A stretch of 64,000 bases of DNA from NCBI GenBank assembly GCA_019637555.1, contig JAHBVK010000029.1, positions 1 to 64,000 of the forward strand, written 5' to 3'. Positions within the stretch are counted from its first letter, which is position 1. Each line of letters starts with the position of its first letter. The notes beneath the pieces were generated by a model. The model worked only from the letters and a program-made list of their open reading frames with translations, was not told the DNA's origin and did no database searches. A program made the position numbers and the translations under genes. Source of the DNA: Anaerolineae bacterium (lineage in GTDB: Bacteria; Chloroflexota; Anaerolineae; Aggregatilineales; UBA2796). Positions 33,110 through 40,958 of this stretch are shown here, piece by piece.

Positions 33110-34762
33110 CTACTGTATGGGTGGGACCGGCGCACCGCGCGGAAATACTTGGGTTTCTCTCTCCGCTGCCCACGCCAATGTCTGATCTGGCAATTCCACC
33201 TCAAACCACATCTCGTCACCAGTCATTTTCATGCCTAGCAGCGGTAAGTACTGTCCTGCGCGTAGCTGTCCAAGCACCCGATTGCTGCGGGCTGGTCCAC
33301 TATAAAGCGTGACCGTAGCAGGGGCGATCGCATAAAGATGTCCATCATTCGGCGGTTGTCCCAACGGGATCGTATTTAGTGCCACTGATGTCGATCTCGC
33401 CGTTGCCGTGTAGGTTGCTGTTCGGGGTGCCAGTGTACGAGTAGGCTGCCGCATCAGCGTTGCAGTCGGTGGCGGATCAGTCGGTCTGGCAGTGCGAGTC
33501 TGCGCGATTGCTGTATGTGCGAAGTTAACGGTAGGAGTCTGATTTATCAACTCTTGCGTCGCCGTAGCCGGATTGCCCGCAAAAACAACTTGAACAGGGG
33601 TCGTGGTACGTTGGATGAGCAGGTAGCCGACCACACCGACAACCACGAGCACTAATGCCAACAAGCCCAATTCCACCGACGATGCTGATTTGCGTTTTCG
33701 TGGAATTGCTCTGTTACTTGTGGCAGAAGCATTGTTGTGGGAGTTAGGTAGATCATCTTCAAACGGACGTGTTGGTTGATTTCCAGAAATTGTGGAAGGT
33801 TTAGCCTCAGTTTCTAAAGGCAGCAGCGTTACATGCTCAAGTGTTAAATATGGTTCTTGATGCGGCGCTGGCGCTGTTTCAATATTCACGACATTGCGTT
33901 TAGACGATTTTGGCACGAAGGCGTCGGATTCTTGCAGCGCTTCTCGCAGCGCTTTAGCCAATTCACCTGCCGAACCATAGCGATCCTCAATATTCTTCGC
34001 CAACGCCCGCATGATTACTGAACTGATCGTAGGCGAGAAATCTGGTTTGACCTCTGCGAGTGACGGTGGCTCCTCATAAATGTGCATATGCATGAACTGG
34101 AACGGTGTATCGGCGCTAAATGGCAACTTACCCGTTAACATCTCAAAGAGCATAACGCCAAGCGCGTAGACATCGGAACGCCCGTCCACCACACCAGCTT
34201 TCCACTGCTCCGGCGGCATATAAGCGGGTGTGCCAACTGCCATTCCAGTTTTGGTCATCTTGCCACCGGAGTCGGTCAACTTTGCCAGTCCGAAATCGGT
34301 GAGGTAGGCGTTGTGCGCTTCATCAAGCAGCACATTTTGCGGCTTCAGATCGCGATGCACGATGCCCCGACGATGTGCGTAATCGAGGGCTGAAGCGATC
34401 TGTTCGATCAGCCGCAACGTTGTGTCTGGTGGCAGTGCCCTTTGATCGATCAACTCGGCTAGACTGCCACCCTCAAGCAGTTCCATCACCAAGTACCACA
34501 TTTCCTGATCTTGACCGTAGTCAAAGACCTTGAGGATGTGCAGATGACTGAGGGATGCCAGCATCTTGGCTTCACGTTCGAAACGGGCAGTAAAATCCGC
34601 CATCTCGGTGAGTTCAGGCTTGATGATCTTGATCGCGACATCACGATCAACACTGATCTGCCGCGCCCGATAGACTGTCGCCATGCCGCCTCTGCCAAGC
34701 AGTGCTGTAATCTGATATTGTCCGAGTTTCAATCCGCTGAGATTAGTGGGTGTTGGCATCAT
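33110..34762 (-). CDS. PknB-type Ser/Thr protein kinase with extracytoplasmic C-terminus
   Basis: 550 residues. Kinase domain at ~14-280: glycine loop LGRGGMATVY, Lys45 in VAIKII, catalytic HRDLKPQN with Asp138, DFG at 156-158, and the APE-like MPPEQW. A basic juxtamembrane stretch (RKRKS) leads to one membrane helix (~370-392), a Thr/Pro-rich spacer, and a C-terminal beta domain (~470-545) resembling bacterial SH3/DUF-type sensor folds. No PASTA repeats. The FHA-domain regulator at 40203 is a possible phosphothreonine reader in the same region. Divergent from the phosphoesterase gene. Confidence 0.93.
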   Translation of the reverse strand: MMPTPTNLSGLKLGQYQITALLGRGGMATVYRARQISVDRDVAIKIIKPELTEMADFTARFEREAKMLASLSHLHILKVFDYGQDQEMWYLVMELLEGGSLAELIDQRALPPDTTLRLIEQIASALDYAHRRGIVHRDLKPQNVLLDEAHNAYLTDFGLAKLTDSGGKMTKTGMAVGTPAYMPPEQWKAGVVDGRSDVYALGVMLFEMLTGKLPFSADTPFQFMHMHIYEEPPSLAEVKPDFSPTISSVIMRALAKNIEDRYGSAGELAKALREALQESDAFVPKSSKRNVVNIETAPAPHQEPYLTLEHVTLLPLETEAKPSTISGNQPTRPFEDDLPNSHNNASATSNRAIPRKRKSASSVELGLLALVLVVVGVVGYLLIQRTTTPVQVVFAGNPATATQELINQTPTVNFAHTAIAQTRTARPTDPPPTATLMRQPTRTLAPRTATYTATARSTSVALNTIPLGQPPNDGHLYAIAPATVTLYSGPARSNRVLGQLRAGQYLPLLGMKMTGDEMWFEVELPDQTLAWAAERETQVFPRGAPVPPIQ

Positions 34763-34988
34763 AGCTAGTCTTTATCCTGTGATGTAGCAACGTTGACTAT
34801 ACAGCCTAAATGTGGACATATGTTCGAGATCGGGCTAAAATTGCGTCAAGTCCATTACTAATAATTTGCGAATCGTAAGCGACTTCACTAGACCATCTCT
34901 ATCTCAACGATCTATCAATCCACGATTAAGTTTGTTTTCACTACTGGTGCTCAAGCAAACCTTGAGTATTGTGAGAAGAATTAGCACC

Positions 34989-35888
34989 ATGCGTAACAAG
35001 CTTTTGATCCTCTTTCTATTGAGCGTCTTGATGACAGGTGCAGCTTATCAAACTGATCCTGTGATCGTGGCAGCAGGCGATATTGCGGCATGCGGGTTAC
35101 CCTTCGACGAAAAAACGGCTGATCTGTTAGATAATATTGATGGTGCGGTGCTTGCGTTGGGAGATACGGTGTACCCAGATGGTACGGCGGACCAATTCGC
35201 GCAATGCTACGATCCGACGTGGGGACGGCACAAGAAACGTACCTATCCAACTCTCGGCAATCATGAGTACAACACCAAGGGCGCAACAGGCTATTTCGAC
35301 TATTTTGGTGCTCGTGCGCGCCCCGAAGGTTACAGCTATTACAGCTTTGACATTGGGACATGGCACATCATCTCGCTTAATAGCAATATTGATGCACGTC
35401 CTGTTGGTAATCAAGGGATGTGGCTACGCGCCGATCTAGAAGCGCACAAGGTGAAATGCACGCTTGTCTTTTTCCATCATCCGTTGTTTTCCAGTCGTCC
35501 GCTTCCTGACGGCAATTTACGGATGAAACAGTTCTGGGAGGTGCTCTATGAGTACGGCGTTGATGTCATCCTCAACGGCGATGTGCATTATTACGAGCGC
35601 ATGATGCCCCAGACACCCGACGGAATAGCTGATCCAGAACATGGCATCCGCCAATTCATCGTTGGTACCGGTGGTGCGAGTTTAGCCCCTAATAATGGTG
35701 CAAGCGCTGCCCCAACCAGCGAAGTTCGCAGCAATGCCACACATGGCGTACTCAAGATGATTTTGCATCCTGATGGTTACTCATGGCAGTTTATTCCCAT
35801 CGAAGGAGGTACCTTTCGTGATTCAGGTATCTCCTCCTGCGTCGATCCACGTCCTACGCCAGAAGTAACGGTAGAAAGCACGCCGTGA
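34989..35888 (+). CDS. Secreted metallophosphoesterase (purple acid phosphatase-like)
   Basis: 299 residues from the ATG at 34989, chosen because it begins a signal-peptide-like MRNKLLILFLLSVLMTG; the open frame runs 41 codons further upstream without signal features. Calcineurin-like metal motifs: VAAGDIAACG, LALGDTVYPDG, TLGNHEY, FFHHPLFS and ILNGDVHYYER. Expected to act outside the membrane on phosphomonoesters or diesters. Its stop overlaps the GTG of the YigZ gene. Confidence 0.9.
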   Translation: MRNKLLILFLLSVLMTGAAYQTDPVIVAAGDIAACGLPFDEKTADLLDNIDGAVLALGDTVYPDGTADQFAQCYDPTWGRHKKRTYPTLGNHEYNTKGATGYFDYFGARARPEGYSYYSFDIGTWHIISLNSNIDARPVGNQGMWLRADLEAHKVKCTLVFFHHPLFSSRPLPDGNLRMKQFWEVLYEYGVDVILNGDVHYYERMMPQTPDGIADPEHGIRQFIVGTGGASLAPNNGASAAPTSEVRSNATHGVLKMILHPDGYSWQFIPIEGGTFRDSGISSCVDPRPTPEVTVESTP

Positions 35889-36499
35889 GCAAAAAGTATC
35901 GCATTCCAACCGCTACCATCCGCATGGAGACGGAGGTAAGCAAATCGCGCTTCATTGCCACCGTCGGGATGGCGGCAACTGCTACCGACGCCCGCGCCTT
36001 CATCGCCGCGATTCGTACTGAAATGCCGGATGCATCTCATCATGTTTATGCTTTTCGTGCGGGATATGGTAGCAGTGTGACCGAAGGTGTCTCCGATGAT
36101 GGCGAACCGACTGGTACATCCGGTCCGCCGATCTTGAATGTGCTGCGTGGCAGCGAGATCGGTGACATTGTAATGGTGGTGACACGCTATTTCGGCGGCA
36201 TCAAACTAGGGACAGGCGGCTTAGTACGCGCTTACAGTGACGCCGCACGCTCCGCTTTGGCGCTGCTGACAACACACGAGAAGGTCGAACTATGCCAGCT
36301 TGGTTTGACTGTTCCCTATGCGCTTTATGAGCGCATCAAGCAAACTGTTGAGCAATATTCTGCATGCATTGATGATGAGGCATTCGAGGCTGAAGTTACC
36401 TTGTTCGTGACGCTTCCGGTTGAACAAGTCGAGGCGTTCACGGTTACACTGCGCGATCTCAGTGCGGGTAAGATTGAGCCTGTAGTACTGACATCATGA
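35885..36499 (+). CDS. YigZ/IMPACT family protein (UPF0029)
   Basis: 204 residues from a GTG that overlaps the preceding stop (GTGA). N-terminal UPF0029 domain with KSRFIATV, HHVYAFRAG, SDDGEPTGTSGPPIL and MVVTRYFGGIKLGTGGLVRAY, all diagnostic. The C-terminal ~70 residues form the DUF1949-like ferredoxin fold. Homologues YigZ and yeast Yih1/IMPACT are linked to ribosome or Gcn2 regulation and, in some cases, a proline-dipeptidase claim; function in bacteria remains unclear. Confidence 0.95.
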   Translation: MSKKYRIPTATIRMETEVSKSRFIATVGMAATATDARAFIAAIRTEMPDASHHVYAFRAGYGSSVTEGVSDDGEPTGTSGPPILNVLRGSEIGDIVMVVTRYFGGIKLGTGGLVRAYSDAARSALALLTTHEKVELCQLGLTVPYALYERIKQTVEQYSACIDDEAFEAEVTLFVTLPVEQVEAFTVTLRDLSAGKIEPVVLTS

Positions 36500-36521
36500 T
36501 CCCAGCGGAGCAATTTAGACT

Positions 36522-36941
36522 ATGTCTGCATCAGCCGGATATTCGGGGAAGCCTCTAGCTGTGAAGTTAGGCATAAAATCAGGATACCGTGTTGCAGTGA
36601 TCAATGCTCCGGAAAATTATCTTAGCATTACACTCGGCACACTGCCTGACGATGTTGCGATCATGCAGAGTCTGGATGTCGACCTCGATCTGATCCAGTT
36701 CTTCACCAGCGAATCGGCGGACTTGCGCGCCCAAATCTCCCATTTGAAGGCACAAATCAAGCAAACAGGCGGCATCTGGATTTCGTGGCCCAAGAAATCT
36801 AGCAAAGTGCTGACAGATCTAGATGAAAATATCATCCGTGAAATCGGACTAGATAGTGGCTTAGTAGATGTGAAAGTCGCCGCAGTTGATGATATTTGGT
36901 CGGGGCTAAAGTTCGTGATCCGGCTCAAGGACCGCGGATAG
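36522..36941 (+). CDS. DUF3052-family protein
   Basis: 139 residues, soluble. SGKPLAVKLGIKSGYRVAVINAPENY at the start, a DLIQFFTSESADLRAQI middle, and GGIWISWPKKSS followed by VTE-like DENIIREIG and VDVKVAAVDDIWSGLKFVIR: the typical DUF3052 profile. Function unknown. Follows YigZ by 22 bp, likely same transcript; convergent with a small minus-strand gene. Confidence 0.92.
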   Translation: MSASAGYSGKPLAVKLGIKSGYRVAVINAPENYLSITLGTLPDDVAIMQSLDVDLDLIQFFTSESADLRAQISHLKAQIKQTGGIWISWPKKSSKVLTDLDENIIREIGLDSGLVDVKVAAVDDIWSGLKFVIRLKDRG

Positions 36942-36950
36942 TTGTGGTAG

Positions 36951-37196
36951 TTAGTTGCTTAACCAGTTAACAAGTCGCTGAAGCAGGTTGCGCTTTCGGG
37001 CGCGTTCTTGCTGTAATTCCAATCGCATCTGCATGGTGATCTGCTCTAGTTCGTCAATCGACATCCGTGCACCATTAACCAGCACCCATTGGTTGCCAAG
37101 ATCACGCAGCTCGCTTGGCGGACGATGAAAGAGGGCATTATACGCTTCGGCATAGCGCGCCAACCCCTTTAATGCTCTATCCGTTGAACCTGCCAC
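36951..37196 (-). CDS. Small helical protein of unknown function
   Basis: 81 residues, charged and predicted mostly helical, ending in a basic RKRNLLQRLVNWL. The central NQWVLVNGARMSIDELEQIT suggests a short beta hairpin followed by a coil (MQMRLELQQERA). No family recognised. Convergent with the DUF3052 gene. Confidence 0.55.
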   Translation of the reverse strand: MAGSTDRALKGLARYAEAYNALFHRPPSELRDLGNQWVLVNGARMSIDELEQITMQMRLELQQERARKRNLLQRLVNWLSN

Positions 37197-37435
37197 TACT
37201 GACTCCTCGACTATTCACTATCTCGCAAACCAACCTGAAGCTCGATCATTGAGGATAAATTTAGGTACTTTATGTAGAGTATACCATTGCATGAAAATGT
37301 ATAACCGAACGGTACAATTTTCTAACGATTTTTGTATCCGTAAATTTGTAGTCGCTGCAACTACCCATTTTAGGCTGCGTATAAGGTATTGAAGTTTAAC
37401 GCGAAGTCAAATCATCACATCAGGAGTGTACTCAG

Positions 37436-37774
37436 ATGACAAACCAAGATCAGAAGACGTCAGACGAAAAGTTCAAGGAAAATGTGCGTACCTTTCAGGA
37501 AGAGATCAGCGCTACTGGTCAGAATCTTCTGGCTAAGGTACAGGAACTGATCGAAGCGGGTAATATCCGTCGTCTGATTATCAAGGATCAACAGGGCAAG
37601 ATTCTATTGGAAGTTCCTCTGACCATCGGTGTCGTGGCGGGTGGTGTACTCTCCATGTTTGCTCTACCGTTGGTTGCCATTGGCGCGGTTGCTGCCCTCG
37701 TCGCGCAGGTGAAAATCGTCGTCGAGCGTTATGAGGATCCCGCTGACGCAGAGCGCGAACAGCGTTTGCAGTAA
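37436..37774 (+). CDS. DUF4342-like membrane-associated protein
   Basis: 112 residues. A charged helical N-terminus (DEKFKENVRTFQEEI) is followed by VQELIEAGNIRRLIIKDQQGKILLEVPLTIGVVAGG, the DUF4342 hallmark, then one or two hydrophobic helices (about 60-93) and an acidic tail. An AGGAG site precedes the ATG. Function unknown; homologues sometimes carry a UBA-like helix. Closed by a strong stem-loop. Confidence 0.88.
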   Translation: MTNQDQKTSDEKFKENVRTFQEEISATGQNLLAKVQELIEAGNIRRLIIKDQQGKILLEVPLTIGVVAGGVLSMFALPLVAIGAVAALVAQVKIVVERYEDPADAEREQRLQ

Positions 37775-37812
37775 GCTTCAGCTACCCTTTGCAGATCAAC
37801 CTTTATCTGCCT

Positions 37813-37848
37813 GAAATCACCCGATTGTGTCTACAATCGGGTGATTTC
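37813..37848 (+). terminator. Stem-loop, probable terminator after the DUF4342 gene
   Basis: GAAATCACCCGATTGT / ACAATCGGGTGATTTC, a perfect 16-bp stem with a GTCT loop. The T tract is formed partly by the stem itself (ATTTCGTT), so termination is probable but could be weak. Confidence 0.75.
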
Positions 37849-37901
37849 GTTATGATGGTATAAACAGCTTCAGTGTGTCTATTGCGTAGGAGTGAGACCT
37901 C

Positions 37902-38204
37902 ATGTTCTCGCAATCCGATCTTGACCGCAACAAGCCATGTCCAATCTGCGGTCAGAGCAATTATGAGTGGGGCTTTGCTTATCAGATGGGTTATCGGCGC
38001 GGTGAAACATTCAAAGTTTTCGCCACGCGCAGTGGCTACACAGTTCTCAGGGTACGTCGCTGCGTAACCTGCGATAATGTCCAGAGTTTTATAGACGATA
38101 CCGCTACCAAACGGATGAACTCCCGTATCGTCATAACAGTAGTTGTGGTGATGCTTATTGTATTCTTCGTTGCCTTCTTACCGCTGTTTCTCGGATTAGG
38201 GTAA
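37902..38204 (+). CDS. Zinc-ribbon protein with C-terminal membrane helix
   Basis: 100 residues. CPICGQ near residue 13 and CVTC near residue 54 form a four-cysteine zinc ribbon (C-x2-C ... C-x2-C). Residues ~75-97 form one hydrophobic helix at the C-terminus, so the ribbon faces the cytoplasm. No specific family. It abuts the methyltransferase gene with no gap, suggesting one transcript. Confidence 0.75.
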   Translation: MFSQSDLDRNKPCPICGQSNYEWGFAYQMGYRRGETFKVFATRSGYTVLRVRRCVTCDNVQSFIDDTATKRMNSRIVITVVVVMLIVFFVAFLPLFLGLG

Positions 38205-39359
38205 ATGTCGTTCCCATCGAACTTACTCTCGCGGACCATCGCCAGCCCGCGCGCTACTCGCTTTTTTTTTGATCGAGTCGTGCCGCTCTATCGCTGGCTG
38301 ACCAATAATCCAATGTGGTTGGGCAGCTTGCAAGAAATGAGTCGACATTTCCCGCCTAGCACCTCTCAATTGCGGTTATTGGATGTGGGCTGCGGTCATG
38401 GCAACTCGACACGGCAGTTTCTGGAATTACGCAGCGATGTTGAGGCTTTCGGCATCGACTTCAGCGCGGGGATGCTTACTACTGCCAAACGCATGACGGA
38501 AGGTTCGCCACAAGATCGCGTTCACTGGCTACAGGGTGATATTACGCGGCTGCCTATGCCGGATAACAGTATTGATGCGATCACCGGACACAGCGTCTAT
38601 TACATGCTGGCGGATCAGGCTGGATTCTTGGGCGAATGTCTGCGTGTGCTGCGTCCCGGTGGGCGATTGATCCTGCTCGATCCGGCGCAGCGGAATTTTC
38701 CACTGGATGTGCTACGAACACAGCACGCGATCCGTGTCAAGTTGGCGGTGCTATCGTGGCACACGGTCAGCTTGATGCACCAGCGATTTACCTTGGAAGA
38801 GATGGCACGACGTTTAGAAGCCGCTGGCTTCGCGCGTGTGCTTTCTGAGAACGCTGTGGAAGGGTATGGCGTGCTCAGTCGCGGCGAGAAGCCCTACGCG
38901 GAAGATCAATCGACTATCGAACGGGTACAGCAGATTGCTAACACAGAAGCTACTACATCTGATCTAACATCGATTCCCGCGATCAATGTGCCAGAAATTA
39001 CACGTGGACGCAATCTGTTTTTGTTGGTCAAGCAAACGCCGAACAAGCCAGCATGGGCACTAAAACCAGACGAATCGATCCGCTGGGATGCCGCGACGAT
39101 GCGCAGTTCAAGTGGCGTTCGCTGTCTGTTAGCGTTTACTTCGTTGCCCAAAGCTGTCGAGTTTATGCAGAGCGCAGTACTGGCAAATCACTTGGCGGGC
39201 ATCAACAAAGTGGCGAAGTTTGAAAAGTCTGTAGCGCCATCGTGGGTAATCGATATGCTTCTAAATCCGACATTAGCAGCGCTGAACGCGGCAGGCTGGC
39301 AAGATCAGCAGGAGATGTTCACCGTAGATCCAGCGGCTGCGGTAACAGGTGATGAGTAG
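38205..39359 (+). CDS. Class I SAM-dependent methyltransferase with extra C-terminal domain
   Basis: 384 residues. The Rossmann methyltransferase core lies at ~45-215: motif I LLDVGCGHGNSTRQF, GIDFSAGMLTTAKRM, the acidic loop LQGDITRLPMPDNSID and LRPGGRLILLDP. From ~255 a separate domain (LFLLVKQTPNKPAW... ending EMFTVDPAA) has no motif I can name. The substrate is unknown. Start follows the zinc-ribbon stop directly. Ends 3 bp before the P-loop kinase gene. Confidence 0.88.
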   Translation: MSFPSNLLSRTIASPRATRFFFDRVVPLYRWLTNNPMWLGSLQEMSRHFPPSTSQLRLLDVGCGHGNSTRQFLELRSDVEAFGIDFSAGMLTTAKRMTEGSPQDRVHWLQGDITRLPMPDNSIDAITGHSVYYMLADQAGFLGECLRVLRPGGRLILLDPAQRNFPLDVLRTQHAIRVKLAVLSWHTVSLMHQRFTLEEMARRLEAAGFARVLSENAVEGYGVLSRGEKPYAEDQSTIERVQQIANTEATTSDLTSIPAINVPEITRGRNLFLLVKQTPNKPAWALKPDESIRWDAATMRSSSGVRCLLAFTSLPKAVEFMQSAVLANHLAGINKVAKFEKSVAPSWVIDMLLNPTLAALNAAGWQDQQEMFTVDPAAAVTGDE

Positions 39360-39362
39360 CTG

Positions 39363-39902
39363 ATGGCAAATCTAGACTCCAGTGTAATTTTGATCACAGG
39401 CATCATGGCATCGGGCAAATCGACGGTAGCGCAGCGCTTAGCGGAACGGTTGCCGAAAAGCGTACATCTACGCGGCGATACTTTCCGTCGCATGATCGTT
39501 CGTGGGCGCGAGGAAATGACCGCCGATTATTCGCCAGAGGCATATCGACAACTGCTATTGCGCTATCAATTAGCGCGTATCACAGCGGATGCATATTGTG
39601 AAGCAGGATTCACCGTCGTTTACCAAGATGTAATTCTCGGCGCGGTGTTGAATGACGTTGTTGTGGAACTCAGGAGGCTGCGACCTACTTATGTTGTTGT
39701 GCTCTGCCCATCGCCAGAAGTGGTGGCACAACGTGAGGCAGGACGCGGCAAAACGGGCTACGGCTCATGGACACCTGCTGATCTAGATCGTTCGTTGCGT
39801 AATGAAACGCCTCAAGTAGGTTTATGGCTGGATACATCGGCACTAACTGTTGAGGAAACTGTCGATTCGATTTTGGCGCGGATCGATGATGGATTGCGGT
39901 AG
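39363..39902 (+). CDS. P-loop kinase/phosphotransferase (chloramphenicol-phosphotransferase-like)
   Basis: 179 residues. Walker A GIMASGKST at residues 14-22, LRGDTFRRM with the catalytic-type Asp, a helical lid rich in Arg, and a C-terminal SALTVEETVDSILARI helix. Small P-loop kinases of this kind phosphorylate antibiotics, nucleosides or sugars; the target is not evident. It may be coupled to the methyltransferase gene just upstream, pointing to a small-molecule modification pair. Confidence 0.85.
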   Translation: MANLDSSVILITGIMASGKSTVAQRLAERLPKSVHLRGDTFRRMIVRGREEMTADYSPEAYRQLLLRYQLARITADAYCEAGFTVVYQDVILGAVLNDVVVELRRLRPTYVVVLCPSPEVVAQREAGRGKTGYGSWTPADLDRSLRNETPQVGLWLDTSALTVEETVDSILARIDDGLR

Positions 39903-39947
39903 AGATGTATTCAGTAGCTTTACAGGAATTCTTCTAGACACTTGCCG

Positions 39948-40171
39948 TTACTTTGATGCTGTTGGCTTACTTTCGGCTATGCTGTATTCAATGGAACGTT
40001 GATTCAATATTTGCTTGGAGGCGTCAAGTACCTCCAAGCTCACCATTATTCCATCATCACAGTTGAGAATAGTGCCGATTATTCCTCAACGCTTTCATTT
40101 TCTTTAATAGGAACCTCGCGAAAAACGATACGCAATTCATAGGTTTCAGGATCAAAGGTGACTTTCCGCAT
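39948..40171 (-). pseudogene. DUF2283-family remnant with a single frameshift
   Basis: On the minus strand an ATG at 40171 with a GGTG site opens 30 codons, MRKVTFDPETYELRIVF..., closed by TAA at 40079-40081. In the next frame the reading continues from about 40082 as IIGTILNCDDGIMVSLEVLDASKQ... to a stop at 39948-39950. Joined, they give a ~74-residue DUF2283 protein with its ILNCDD and LEVLDASK motifs. The two parts are one base short of a single frame. Either a real one-base deletion or a sequencing error. DUF2283 proteins are often toxin-antitoxin or orphan small proteins. Fills most of the 300-bp gap here. Confidence 0.7.
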
Positions 40172-40202
40172 TATTAATTCACCAAGCACCTATGGGACCC
40201 GA

Positions 40203-40856
40203 TCACACGTTCTCCAGCCGGAAACCGTGTCCTCTCACTGTAATGATGAACTGATGATCCGGATCGACTTCCGCGATGCGGTCACGCAGACGGCGAACCA
40301 GTGCATCAATTGCCTGTTCGCTGACGCCATCGCTGACAGCATCGGGCCACACCGCTTCGATTACGTTAGTTCTTGTGCAGACCGCCCCACGTGCATCGAA
40401 CAGCATTTCCAGCAAGCGGTACTGCGGCAGACTGAGGGGTGGGACAATTTCTTTGCCGCTGACAAACACGCGCCGCGCATCCCGATCCAGGCGTAGTCGA
40501 CTGCCTTCTGCCGCCTGGATTGCGTCAACAGTTAGAGGCGCAGTGGATTCTGATGAACTGAAAGTCATCTTAGCGACCATTGCCACCGAAATCTCATCGC
40601 CATCTTTAAGCAGCCGCTGACCCTTGAGTTGTTCGCCGTTGACCCACGTCCCGTTCTTACTGTTCAAATCCTCGATCACATATTCTTCACCTGCACGGCG
40701 AATGATAATGTGCTGACGTGAGACTTGACGCTCATCCAGAACCACATCGCAATCATGATCGCGTCCGGCAACGATTTCATCTTTTTCGAGGGTCATCCGT
40801 TTGCCATTAGCGAAGGTCAGTACAGGGCGCTCGTCGCGTTGGTCGTCCCGGCTCAT
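40203..40856 (-). CDS. FHA-domain protein with OmpR-type winged helix
   Basis: 217 residues. FHA domain at ~15-90: GRDHDCDVVL, VSRQHIII and LNSKNGTWVNG, the phosphothreonine-binding loops. C-terminal winged helix at ~115-217: YRLLEMLFDARGAVCTRTNVIEAVWPD and RRLRDRIAEVDPDHQFIITVRGHGFRL, the OmpR/PhoB DNA-binding pattern. An FHA domain takes the place of a receiver, so the input is probably Ser/Thr kinase signalling. The PknB-type kinase at 33110 is a candidate upstream partner. Unlike EmbR, the FHA is N-terminal and no BTAD is seen. Confidence 0.92.
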   Translation of the reverse strand: MSRDDQRDERPVLTFANGKRMTLEKDEIVAGRDHDCDVVLDERQVSRQHIIIRRAGEEYVIEDLNSKNGTWVNGEQLKGQRLLKDGDEISVAMVAKMTFSSSESTAPLTVDAIQAAEGSRLRLDRDARRVFVSGKEIVPPLSLPQYRLLEMLFDARGAVCTRTNVIEAVWPDAVSDGVSEQAIDALVRRLRDRIAEVDPDHQFIITVRGHGFRLENV

Positions 40857-40958
40857 GCAAAATCTCTCCGTAGTAAAGTCTGCACACCAATGCTTGCAGA
40901 GGTTTAACCGTTCAATGCATAGAAACGATTATACCCTACCGCTAAGAGACACTATTTG

